Source: Lysinibacillus_B sp036662795 (lineage in GTDB: Bacteria > Bacillota > Bacilli > Bacillales_A > Planococcaceae). From it: a stretch of DNA of 64,000 bases. The notes beneath the pieces were generated by a model, which saw only the letters and a list, made by a program, of their open reading frames with translations, made no database searches and was not told the origin of the DNA. Shown piece after piece: positions 8,126 to 16,102 of this stretch (its first letter is position 1; each line of letters opens with the position of its first letter). Location of the stretch: the NCBI RefSeq assembly GCF_036662795.1, contig NZ_JBAFWZ010000001.1:310001-374000 (forward strand), read 5' to 3'. The position numbers were made by a program, and so were the translations under genes.

Positions 8126-8204
8126 AAAAGCGGAAGCGCCCTGTTTTGCCCCCGGTAGCTGCTTGCAGTCCCTCGATCGAACTTCCGATAGCGATAATTC
8201 TTTC
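8126..8204. repeat. Possible intergenic repeat with AAGCGGAAGCGCC start
   Basis: This GC-richer stretch between msrA and the terminator begins with a short self-complementary AAGCGGAAGCGCC block of the sort often dispersed between genes in Bacillaceae. It also shares the words AGCTGCTTGC with the 29.7-kb element. A repeat family is suspected from style only. Confidence 0.3.
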
Positions 8205-8205
8205 A

Positions 8206-8244
8206 GGAAAAAGCCCGAGTCACATTAATGGCTCGGACTTTTTT
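8206..8244. terminator. Bidirectional terminator between msrA and recQ
   Basis: AAGCCCGAG (8211-8219) pairs with CTCGGACTT (8232-8240). It is flanked by A residues on the left and T residues on the right. The recQ stop codon lies in the loop. Confidence 0.8.
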
Positions 8245-10000
8245 CGAATTCAGTTATAGCTTCAAGGAACGGCTTCCCATATTTCTGTAATTTATTTTCA
8301 CCTACGCCACTAATGGATAAAAATTCCTCATCTGTTACAGGTTTTTTATCTACCATATCTCGTAGTGTTTTATCTGAAAATACAACATAAGGTGGGACGT
8401 TTTCCTTGTCGGCAATGGTTTTTCGTAGCGCACGTAAATGCTCGAATAACGGATCATTTTCTGCAATTGCCTTTACTAATGGAGCCGCTCGACGATATAC
8501 TCGTTCCTTGCCAATCAATACAGATTTGCCTCTATCGGAAACATAAATTATTGGAAACTGACCGTTGCTAACAAGTAGTACTTTTTCTGCAATAAGAAAT
8601 TCAATAAAATTGGCAATCTCCTTTGCATTCATAGCGCGTAATATCCCGTACGTTGGTAAGCGCTCAAATCCGAATTCAATTACCTTTTTATTACGTGAGC
8701 CTGCTAATACCTGTGCCGTAATCACTTTCCCGAATTTTTGCCCCATTCGCACAACACATGATAATACCTTTTGTGCTTCCTCCGTCATATCGATTTTCTG
8801 TCGTTCATCCTTACATTGACTACATTTCCCACATACTTCATTACTTTCTTCACCAAAATACGAGGTAATATAGCTTTGTAAACAGCTCTCCGTATGACAA
8901 TAATCGATTATTTGCTGTAGCTTTGTCAGTTCAAAGGGAATACGACTACGATCCTGGGCTTGATCAATTAAAAAGCGCTGGGTTTGCTCATCACTTGAGG
9001 CATACAATAAGATACACTCACTCGGTAAACCGTCGCGTCCTGCACGCCCTGCCTCCTGATAATAGCTTTCCATATTACGTGGCATTCCGTAATGTAGAAC
9101 AAATCGGACATTCGTTTTGTTAATACCCATTCCAAAAGCATTTGTCGCTACCATAACCGTCGTTTCATCATTTAAGAAACGATTTTGCTCGTACGTACGG
9201 TCCTCCTCAAACATCCCTCCATGATATTTTCCTACACGGACTCCGGATCTATGAAGTAATTCATACATTGCCTCAACAGATTTTCTAGTTGTGCAATAAA
9301 TAATGCCCGCTTCATTCTTATTATTCTCTACATATTGCTTAATATATCGTTCTCTATTTTCACCAGCCATAACCGAAAATGATAAATTATCGCGTGCAAA
9401 TCCGGTAATAAATGAATGCTCCTCATGAATTTGTAATAGGCTGCAGATATCTTGACAAACTTCAGGCGTCGCTGTTGCTGTTAATGCAACTACGGCTGGC
9501 TTTTCATCCCATAGCCCTACTATCCTATGAAGGTTTCGATACGATGGTCGGAAATCATGACCCCATTGAGAAATACAATGCGCCTCGTCGATTGCAATAA
9601 GTGGCACATGAATCTGAGCTAGTTCCTGACAAAATGGCTCATTTTCAAGTCGTTCAGGTGCGATATATAGGAGCTTAATATAGCCGGCACGAACGTCCTG
9701 CATCACCTCGTTTACTCTCTCGTAATTGAGTGAGCTATTAATAAAGGCGGCACGCACACCACTTTGCACGAGCATATCCACTTGATCCTTCATTAATGAA
9801 ATAAGTGGTGATATAACAATTGTAGTGCCTTGTAATGCTAAAGCTGGCACCTGATAGCAGAGGGATTTCCCTCCCCCTGTTGGCATTACGACGAGAGTAT
9901 TTTGCTTCTTCAAAATTGATTGGATTGCTGCCTGCTGCCCATTCCGAAACTCCTCATAGCCAAAGTAGGTTTGTAGAATTTGCTGAGCTTTTTGTAACAT
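8225..10000 (-). CDS. recQ: ATP-dependent DNA helicase RecQ
   Basis: The 591-residue protein has all RecQ domains in order: Walker A MPTGGGKSLCYQ (about 40-51), the DEAH box AIDEAHCISQWGHDFR (about 140), and motifs IV-VI including ATNAFGMGINK and YYQEAGRAGRDG. After these come an RQC zinc site (CHTESC ... CGKCSQC), a winged helix and a C-terminal HRDC domain (EFLSISGVGENKLQKYG). It unwinds DNA 3'-5' during recombination repair. The ATG at 10000 is chosen because GTGAGG sits six bases ahead; a GTG at 10012 is part of that ribosome binding site. HMG-CoA lyase lies 47 bases upstream on the same strand. Confidence 0.95.
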   Translation of the reverse strand: MLQKAQQILQTYFGYEEFRNGQQAAIQSILKKQNTLVVMPTGGGKSLCYQVPALALQGTTIVISPLISLMKDQVDMLVQSGVRAAFINSSLNYERVNEVMQDVRAGYIKLLYIAPERLENEPFCQELAQIHVPLIAIDEAHCISQWGHDFRPSYRNLHRIVGLWDEKPAVVALTATATPEVCQDICSLLQIHEEHSFITGFARDNLSFSVMAGENRERYIKQYVENNKNEAGIIYCTTRKSVEAMYELLHRSGVRVGKYHGGMFEEDRTYEQNRFLNDETTVMVATNAFGMGINKTNVRFVLHYGMPRNMESYYQEAGRAGRDGLPSECILLYASSDEQTQRFLIDQAQDRSRIPFELTKLQQIIDYCHTESCLQSYITSYFGEESNEVCGKCSQCKDERQKIDMTEEAQKVLSCVVRMGQKFGKVITAQVLAGSRNKKVIEFGFERLPTYGILRAMNAKEIANFIEFLIAEKVLLVSNGQFPIIYVSDRGKSVLIGKERVYRRAAPLVKAIAENDPLFEHLRALRKTIADKENVPPYVVFSDKTLRDMVDKKPVTDEEFLSISGVGENKLQKYGKPFLEAITEFEKSPSH

Positions 10001-10047
10001 ATCATACCTCACTTTTAGTTGTTTCTATTTTAGTTTACATAATATGA

Positions 10048-10905
10048 TTATAATAAAGAAACTGCATAATCTTTTGCCTGTTGCAGCTTTTGTAAATCGA
10101 GTCCTGTCTCGATATTCATTTCATGTAGCATTTTAACCACAGATTCTGTTGCAACATTCCCTGTTGCTCCTGGTGAAAATGGACAGCCTCCCAATCCACC
10201 AATTGATGCATCAAACTTCGTTACACCTGCCTGCATCGCTGCAATAATATTAGCTAGTGCTAAGCCGTTTGTATCATGAAAATGACCAACCCATGTTGTC
10301 GTTGGGAAATCCATTTGTAGTTGCTGAAATCTTTCAAATACAATCCGAGGATTCGCCTGACCATTTGTATCTCCTATTGAGATTTCGTCTACTCTGCCAT
10401 CGATAAAACTTCTAACAACTCGTTTTACTTGACTGTACTGTATCGGTCCCTCATATGGACAGCTAAAGCACATTGATACATAGCCTCGAATAAATAACCC
10501 GTGCTGTTTTGCCATGGCAAAGATCTCGCTGCATTCTTGTAATGAGTCGTGTATGCTTCGGCGAATATTCTGTTCGTTAAATGTTTCAGAAGCCCCTACA
10601 AATACCGCAATTTGTGGCACTTTCGCTTCGATTGCAAGCTCCAGTGCTTTACGATTCGGTGTTAACGCCATATACGGAATCCCCAGCTCGTTACAATAGG
10701 CGACTATTTCCTGCGCATCGGCCATTTGTGGCAAGACCTTTGGATGTACAAAGGATGCCGTTTCAATTCTGTTAACACCAGTGCTTGCTAATAAACGAAT
10801 TAGCTCCTTTTTTCTTTCTGTACTCACAAATTTCTTTTCATTTTGTAAACCGTCTCGTGGCCCTACTTCGATAATTTCAACATTATTAGGAAAAATCATC
10901 ATCAC
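10048..10905 (-). CDS. Hydroxymethylglutaryl-CoA lyase
   Basis: The 285-residue TIM-barrel enzyme opens with the HMGL-like motif EVGPRDGLQNEK. It contains the metal-binding and catalytic segments SIGDTNGQANP, WVGHFHDTNGLALANI and the signature GGLGGCPFSPGATGNVATE with the catalytic cysteine. It cleaves 3-hydroxy-3-methylglutaryl-CoA to acetoacetate and acetyl-CoA in leucine breakdown. No other leucine-degradation gene is adjacent, so here it stands alone upstream of recQ. Start: the first of three ATGs near an AAGGTGGTG site; the second or third ATG is nearly as good. Confidence 0.92.
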   Translation of the reverse strand: MMMIFPNNVEIIEVGPRDGLQNEKKFVSTERKKELIRLLASTGVNRIETASFVHPKVLPQMADAQEIVAYCNELGIPYMALTPNRKALELAIEAKVPQIAVFVGASETFNEQNIRRSIHDSLQECSEIFAMAKQHGLFIRGYVSMCFSCPYEGPIQYSQVKRVVRSFIDGRVDEISIGDTNGQANPRIVFERFQQLQMDFPTTTWVGHFHDTNGLALANIIAAMQAGVTKFDASIGGLGGCPFSPGATGNVATESVVKMLHEMNIETGLDLQKLQQAKDYAVSLL

Positions 10906-10970
10906 ACCACCTTTTCTTACTATTCTAGCATTTTTCGGAAGAAATAAAGGGAATTAATCTTTTATTCATC

Positions 10971-11834
10971 TTATTTTTCATCCAATTGAATGGATATCAT
11001 TTTAAACTGTCCATCCACCTCTATTAATTTATACGTTGCGTCTATATTTTTTTTCTGTTTATTTTCGTTCACTTCGAGCTCCACCCCCACGATATATTGA
11101 AAATCCGCGAGCGTAATGGAGTTCACTTGCACCTTTGTAAATTGTGCGATTGCTTTCTCTGTAGAATACGATTTTTCAATTTTATCTAATAATAGATCGG
11201 ATCCTATGTATTCGCTAATCATTTCTTTTTCACCGTTTTGCAAGTATTGCTCGTACTGCTGCTGAAACTTGTAGATAAACTGCTCAATTAATGTAGGATT
11301 GTACGTAAATGTATTTTTATCATAAGCTTCTAATCGTTCTTGGCTATATATAATCGGCTTTTCCACTTCGGCAAATGCATCCAATAGGGCTAGGCGTTCC
11401 TTATAAGTCAGTTCCTGCTGCTGTTTTAGAAGCTTATCAATTACAGGCTTGTCCCACGCTGTAGCCTCATTTGTTGCTGTTACTTCCGCGCTATTACGAA
11501 TATGAACGATCGCAATGTTTTGCTCTACATTATACGCGGTTACTCGACCTTCAAGGAGCTGTTTATTAGACGTTTCAATCAGTGCTACTGGATGCTCGCT
11601 AATAATCGATGCCTGGGTTGCAATCCATTTATCCCTACCCTTTGCCTTTACTACGTAACCATCCCCATTGCTATAATTACTATATACCTTTACTTGACTA
11701 TCCATGACTTCCGTTTGCTCTATTTTTACCTCTTTTTGTAGCATCGAATCTACAGAACGATTATGATCACTACAGCCGACTAAAAAAAGAGCAGCAAGAG
11801 TAGTTAGTTTACATAATATTATTATCTTCTTCAT
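10971..11834 (-). CDS. Lipoprotein with degenerate trypsin-like and NTF2-like regions
   Basis: The 287-residue protein has a lipoprotein signal peptide with lipobox LVGC (Cys21), so it should be anchored outside the membrane. Residues about 50-115 (GDGYVVKAKGRDKWIATQ, then EHPVALIETSNKQLL and QNIAIVHIRN) follow the strand pattern of HtrA-type trypsin folds (the last resembles the DLAVLKI strand), but no catalytic triad is seen. The C-terminal 100 residues look like a TcaA/NTF2-like module ending VDGQFKMISIQLDEK. The role is probably binding or sensing at the cell surface. The fold assignments are by eye. It sits 65 bases upstream of the HMG-CoA lyase gene. Confidence 0.75.
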   Translation of the reverse strand: MKKIIILCKLTTLAALFLVGCSDHNRSVDSMLQKEVKIEQTEVMDSQVKVYSNYSNGDGYVVKAKGRDKWIATQASIISEHPVALIETSNKQLLEGRVTAYNVEQNIAIVHIRNSAEVTATNEATAWDKPVIDKLLKQQQELTYKERLALLDAFAEVEKPIIYSQERLEAYDKNTFTYNPTLIEQFIYKFQQQYEQYLQNGEKEMISEYIGSDLLLDKIEKSYSTEKAIAQFTKVQVNSITLADFQYIVGVELEVNENKQKKNIDATYKLIEVDGQFKMISIQLDEK

Positions 11835-11900
11835 TGTTCACAACCTACTTCCAATCCGACAATATCTTTTGAAAATTAATTGAAAAAAATTCCGATACGA

Positions 11901-11927
11901 AAAAGCAGCCCTCATTTGGACTGCTTT
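11901..11927 (-). terminator. Rho-independent terminator of the MFS gene
   Basis: On the minus strand AAAGCAGTCC pairs with GGGCTGCTTT around a 6-base loop and runs into T residues. Confidence 0.8.
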
Positions 11928-11929
11928 CA

Positions 11930-13108
11930 TTATACATGACGTTTTTGCTGCTGTAATAAATAAACTGCAACAAACATCGCAATAAAAAGACCTATTATTA
12001 TTCCTTTACTATAAGCATGACTGCCCGTCTCATCATAGACAAATCCGATAAGCAGTGGCACAATCGCACTCATCATAAAGCCGCCAGAAAGTACCATCGA
12101 GCTCCACGATCCTGCTTCCGCATTATTTTTCGCTTCATCTAATGGAAGCATTAAACCAATTGGGAATAAACCAGATAAGGAGACTCCTAAAATAACCGCC
12201 CCAATCCATATAGACCATTGAACATCTATTAATAAAATAGCTGCCCCAATTAAACCAATTGTTAATAGTATATATAGCCACATAATTCTATTCGGAAATT
12301 TATTAATTAAAATCGGAATGAATATATTACCAAACATCTGCACAACCGACATCGTTGTAAGAACGGAGCCAGCCTTAATTAGGGAAAAGCCTTGTTCCTG
12401 TGCAATCGGTGAAAGCCAAGTTGTTAAGCTAAAAAATACAGATGTTTGTAAGCCGAAGTAAAATAAAATGAGCCAGGCCGTTTTATTTTTCCAAGGGTTT
12501 CGACCTTGTCCAACTGATTGCATTGGATCCGATACTTTTTTCTTACCACCTGATGCTATCATCCATAAAATTACTGCTGGAATAGCAAGCAATCCCCAAA
12601 CGCCCAGAGCAGTCTGCCAAGAATGAGATCTTTCAAAAATTAAACCCGTAAAGCCTGCACTGATTGTTGCACCAGCTCCCATTGCTAACGAATATAGACC
12701 AATGACGGGCTCTATTTTATGTGAAAATCGTTCTTTTATAAATGCATTAATTAACGGGCTAATAATAGCAATAGCTACGCCTGCTATAAAGCTTGTTAGC
12801 AATAAGGAAAAATAATCGTTAATTAACAGGCGTGCAGCAGTAACAATCCCAATCGCCAGCAATAACAAATTTATCGCCCATTTTGAACCAAGTTTCCTTT
12901 GCAACGCTACAGCAAACGGTGCAAATAATCCCATGCAAAATACGGGAATTGATGTTAATAAACTTACTTGTGTATTCGTAATTCCGAGTTCCTCTGTAAT
13001 TGTATTAAGAAGTGGACCTACACTTGTAACAGAAGGTCGTAAGTTAATGGATACGAAAAAAATTGCTGCAAGAGTAATCCAGACAGACAATCCCTTAACA
13101 CTTTTCAT
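11930..13108 (-). CDS. MFS transporter, CynX/NimT (cyanate/nitroimidazole) type
   Basis: This 392-residue protein has about 12 membrane segments. Its first helix ends with SINLRPSVTSVGPLL and the following loop reads LGITNTQVSLLTSIPVFCMGLFAP. Both are hallmarks of the CynX/NimT branch, whose members import or export small anions and drugs. The start at ATG 13108 (MKSVKGLSVW) is selected because AGAGGTAG lies seven bases upstream; an upstream in-frame extension lacks a ribosome binding site and a sensible N-terminus. The substrate is not predictable. It is divergent from the ABC-F gene. Confidence 0.88.
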   Translation of the reverse strand: MKSVKGLSVWITLAAIFFVSINLRPSVTSVGPLLNTITEELGITNTQVSLLTSIPVFCMGLFAPFAVALQRKLGSKWAINLLLLAIGIVTAARLLINDYFSLLLTSFIAGVAIAIISPLINAFIKERFSHKIEPVIGLYSLAMGAGATISAGFTGLIFERSHSWQTALGVWGLLAIPAVILWMIASGGKKKVSDPMQSVGQGRNPWKNKTAWLILFYFGLQTSVFFSLTTWLSPIAQEQGFSLIKAGSVLTTMSVVQMFGNIFIPILINKFPNRIMWLYILLTIGLIGAAILLIDVQWSIWIGAVILGVSLSGLFPIGLMLPLDEAKNNAEAGSWSSMVLSGGFMMSAIVPLLIGFVYDETGSHAYSKGIIIGLFIAMFVAVYLLQQQKRHV

Positions 13109-13311
13109 AAAGCTACCTCTATTCTTTACTTTCATTATGATAGTAAAACATATTTCAAAATGTCTGACAACATATATCCGAATGAAATGTTTCAAGCAGA
13201 CACCACGCTTTGCCATTTCATTTACAAGCGAAGTCATGCTATAATAGAAACATTGTGTATTAAACAGAAAAAGTTTAAAGCAATCAGTAGATAGTATGAG
13301 GAGGAACTTAC

Positions 13312-14916
13312 ATGATTGGAGTAAGTGGTGTAGGTCTTCGCTATGGCGACCGTAAATTATTTGACGACGTAAATATTAAATTCACACCAGGAAACTGTTA
13401 CGGACTAATCGGTGCGAACGGTGCTGGTAAATCAACATTTTTAAAAATTTTATCTGGTGATATCGAGGCGCAAGAAGGTCACGTATCAATGGGTAAAGAC
13501 GAGCGTTTATCGGTTCTTAAACAAAATCATTTCGAATACGATGAGTTCACAGTTTTAGAAACAGTGATTATGGGGAACAAACGTCTTTATGAAGTAATGC
13601 AAGAAAAAGACGCGATTTATGCAAAACCAGACATGACTGATGAAGATGGCATGCGTGCAGCTGAGCTTGAGGGCGAATTTGCAGAAATGAACGGCTGGGT
13701 AGCAGAATCAGACGCAGCAACTCTCCTAAATGGCTTAGGTATTGGTGATGAGCTACATTATACAAAAATGGCAGATCTAGAAGGTGCTGAAAAAGTAAAA
13801 GTATTACTTGCACAAGCACTATTCGGTGAGCCAGACGTATTATTACTAGATGAGCCTACCAACCACTTAGATTTAAAAGCAATCCAATGGCTAGAGGAAT
13901 TCTTAATTAACTTTGAAAATACAGTTATCGTTGTATCCCATGACCGTCACTTCCTAAACAAAGTATGTACACATATTGCGGACCTTGACTTCGGGAAAAT
14001 TCAGCTTTATGTTGGAAACTATGATTTCTGGTATGAATCAAGTCAATTAGCACAAAAAATGCAATCTGACCAAAATGCCAAAAAAGAAGAGAAAATTAAA
14101 GAATTACAAGCATTCATTGCACGCTTCTCGGCGAACGCTTCTAAATCGAAGCAAGCTACATCTCGTAAAAAAATGCTTGATAAAATCGAGCTTGACGATA
14201 TCCGCCCATCAAGCCGTAAATACCCATTCATCAACTTCCAAATTGGCCGTGAAATTGGGAATGACGTATTAACAGTAGATGGATTAACAGCTTCATTAGA
14301 AGGCGAAACACTATTTAAAGACATTCGCTTCTCGATGAACAAGGAAGATAAAATCGTCTTACTTGGTAGTCCAAATGCAAAAACTGCTCTTTTCGATATT
14401 TTAATGGAGCAAGAGCAGCCAGACGCTGGTACATTCAAATGGGGTGTAACAACGTCTCAAAGCTACTTCGAAAACGACCATGATAAATACTTCACTGGCT
14501 CTGAAAAATCATTAGTAGAGTGGTTACGCCAATACTCTCCTGACGATGAAACAGAGAGCTTCCTACGTGGCTTCTTAGGACGTATGCTATTCTCTGGTGA
14601 AGAAGTAAAAAAATCCCCTTCTGTCCTATCAGGAGGAGAGAAAGTTCGTTGTATGCTATCAAAAATGATGCTATCAAACTCAAACGTGCTTATTTTAGAT
14701 GAGCCAACGAACCATTTAGACCTTGAATCAATTCAGGCACTAAACGAAGGCTTAATCCGCTTCAAAGGTGCAATGCTATTTACATCACATGACCACCAAT
14801 TCATCCAAACAATTGCAAACCGTGTAATTGAAATCCGTGAAGACGGTTCAATCTTAGATAAGCAATTAACATACGATGAGTTCCTTGAGTGGAAGGACAG
14901 CCAAGGGTTGAAATAG
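13312..14916 (+). CDS. ABC-F family ATPase (YkpA/YbiT type)
   Basis: The 534-residue soluble protein has two ABC cassettes without membrane domains. In the first, Walker A is GANGAGKS and Walker B is VLLLDEPTNHLDL. In the second the Walker A region is altered to LLGSPNAKTALFD, while the signature LSGGEKVRCMLSKMML and Walker B VLILDEPTNHLDL are intact. A linker with many charged residues (about 245-290) joins them. This matches the ribosome-associated ABC-F group represented by B. subtilis YkpA rather than the antibiotic-resistance members. GAGGAGG precedes ATG 13312. Codon use is unusually regular, as in a well-expressed gene. Confidence 0.92.
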   Translation: MIGVSGVGLRYGDRKLFDDVNIKFTPGNCYGLIGANGAGKSTFLKILSGDIEAQEGHVSMGKDERLSVLKQNHFEYDEFTVLETVIMGNKRLYEVMQEKDAIYAKPDMTDEDGMRAAELEGEFAEMNGWVAESDAATLLNGLGIGDELHYTKMADLEGAEKVKVLLAQALFGEPDVLLLDEPTNHLDLKAIQWLEEFLINFENTVIVVSHDRHFLNKVCTHIADLDFGKIQLYVGNYDFWYESSQLAQKMQSDQNAKKEEKIKELQAFIARFSANASKSKQATSRKKMLDKIELDDIRPSSRKYPFINFQIGREIGNDVLTVDGLTASLEGETLFKDIRFSMNKEDKIVLLGSPNAKTALFDILMEQEQPDAGTFKWGVTTSQSYFENDHDKYFTGSEKSLVEWLRQYSPDDETESFLRGFLGRMLFSGEEVKKSPSVLSGGEKVRCMLSKMMLSNSNVLILDEPTNHLDLESIQALNEGLIRFKGAMLFTSHDHQFIQTIANRVIEIREDGSILDKQLTYDEFLEWKDSQGLK

Positions 14917-14987
14917 TCCTGCAAGTCCTTAATCATTTATGCTACAAGTAATTAGACAAACTATTTTTTAGTTGCATAGTAATCTTC

Positions 14988-15030
14988 AAGCCCCGCCACT
15001 CTAGTCTTCGTGGCGGGGCTTGCTTTATTT
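14988..15030 (+). terminator. Strong terminator after the ABC-F gene
   Basis: AAGCCCCGCCAC (14988-14999) pairs perfectly with GTGGCGGGGCTT (15010-15021), followed by a T-rich tail. Confidence 0.9.
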
Positions 15031-15196
15031 TCTAAAATGATTTTAATACAATCTTCTAAGATATAAAATGTTCACATACTATCTTTAGCAACAAGGTAAT
15101 CAAAAGAAAAGGCTATGGATATAGAAAATACGAACATTTTAAAACAAAGATCTTTTGAATATAAATGTGGATGTGCATCTTGTTTAGAAGTATTCT

Positions 15197-15404
15197 GTTG
15201 ATTGTAGCGAAGGGCATCCCAGTGTAGCTGTCGGCGGTCGCCTTTCGCTACAGAGCATAGCTTTCTGCGGGAACAGCCATGTTTTCTGCGGCGAAAGCGT
15301 AGCGGCAGTCGCACGGGCGGAAAATCCATTTTTTCGGGATGAATCCCAAAAAAATAGTTGCAGCCGTGCCCGCGAAAAGCGAGCTGCCCGTAGCGGAAAT
15401 CAAC
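15197..15404. repeat. GC-rich palindromic intergenic element with inverted GTTGATT ends
   Basis: About 208 bp, much richer in G+C than its surroundings, bounded by GTTGATT at 15197 and its inverse AATCAAC ending at 15404. Inside are nested inverted segments such as TTTTTCGGGATGAATCCCAAAAA and repeated words (TAGCG, CGAAAGCG, CCCGTGC). This layout, with ends like GATTTCCGCTAC...GTAGCG, is typical of dispersed MITE-like or REP-like intergenic repeats of Bacillales. The 124-codon frame that crosses it on the minus strand is an artefact of its composition. The remaining sequence from 14917 to 15560 shows no gene. Confidence 0.65.
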
Positions 15405-15560
15405 CTCTTTCGTAAGAATGAGTAGAGTAAAATGATTTACTAACAACTAAACATTTGACTTAGAAACTTATTTTTTCGTACATAAAACACTATATAGTTG
15501 AATATCCCCTCTCCTCTATAAACAGCTACATATTATAGCTATAGAAAGGAGGAAATTTTT

Positions 15561-15674
15561 ATGGGATACTATGGTAACTGCGGAGGCTCTGGCTCTGGTT
15601 ATGGTTCAACATTCGTATTAATCGTTGTTCTATTCATTCTTCTAATTATTGTCGGCGCTACGGTTATGTACTAA
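15561..15674 (+). CDS. YjcZ-family sporulation peptide, 37 aa
   Basis: A strong AAAGGAGG site seven bases ahead of ATG 15561 introduces a 37-residue peptide. It has a short Gly/Ser/Tyr-rich head (MGYYGNCGGSGSGYGS) and one hydrophobic helix (TFVLIVVLFILLIIVGATVMY). This is the recognisable pattern of YjcZ-type peptides, which are small membrane-associated products of sporulating Bacillales. It stands alone between the palindromic repeat and a terminator. It is too short for most automated gene finders, but the ribosome binding site and family pattern make it convincing. Confidence 0.88.
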   Translation: MGYYGNCGGSGSGYGSTFVLIVVLFILLIIVGATVMY

Positions 15675-15798
15675 ATTTCCAAATTATGTATACTCTACCT
15701 TCTATTCAATGCATAAGGGAACAAATCAGATTGAACATTACATGATAAATATCAATACTGCCATAACCTTACGCCCCCCGCCCTAAGGTTAATAGACT

Positions 15799-15831
15799 AA
15801 GGTCACTTTCTTTTCGAGAAAGTGACCTTTA
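15799..15831. terminator. Bidirectional terminator
   Basis: AAGGTCACTTTCT and AGAAAGTGACCTT form a 13-bp stem with a short loop. T residues follow on the plus strand, and the minus-strand gene ends at 15844. A second, weaker hairpin (TAACCTTA/TAAGGTTA) lies at 15764-15791. Confidence 0.85.
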
Positions 15832-15843
15832 TTAGTCCTATAG

Positions 15844-16056
15844 CTATCGTGACAATTGCTGGGCTAATTTTGACGAGAAATATTTACGTGCATCCGCCAT
15901 TTTAATGTGTAGCGTTTGTTCTGTACTATGAATCCCATGAACGAAAGTCACATAGGCTCCTTCTAAATCTTCTTTAACAGCTTTAAACTGATAATTTTGT
16001 GATAGGAGCTCATCTATTTTTTGAATCTCTTCCGCTACTAATACATATTCTGACAT
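15844..16056 (-). CDS. Hypothetical protein, 70 aa, last gene of the pyrimidine operon
   Basis: A 70-residue soluble protein preceded by GGAGGTG six bases before ATG 16056. It begins MSEYVLVAEEIQKIDELL and contains a mixed helix/strand pattern with a moderately conserved-looking HSTEQTLHIKMADARKYF. No known domain is recognised. It lies 46 bases downstream of the NCS1 permease gene on the same strand and just before a terminator, so it is probably cotranscribed with the pyrimidine catabolic genes. A regulatory or accessory role is possible but unsupported. Confidence 0.75.
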   Translation of the reverse strand: MSEYVLVAEEIQKIDELLSQNYQFKAVKEDLEGAYVTFVHGIHSTEQTLHIKMADARKYFSSKLAQQLSR

Positions 16057-16102
16057 CTCTACACCTCCGTACTTCTAACTAACTATCGGCTTTCAATACA
16101 CT

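Noticed and set aside
14043..14438. 131-codon minus-strand reading frame
   Set aside because: It is antisense to the well-supported ABC-F gene and has no ribosome binding site.
15072..15446. 124-codon minus-strand reading frame
   Set aside because: It lies across the GC-rich palindromic repeat, has no ribosome binding site, and its composition reflects the repeat.
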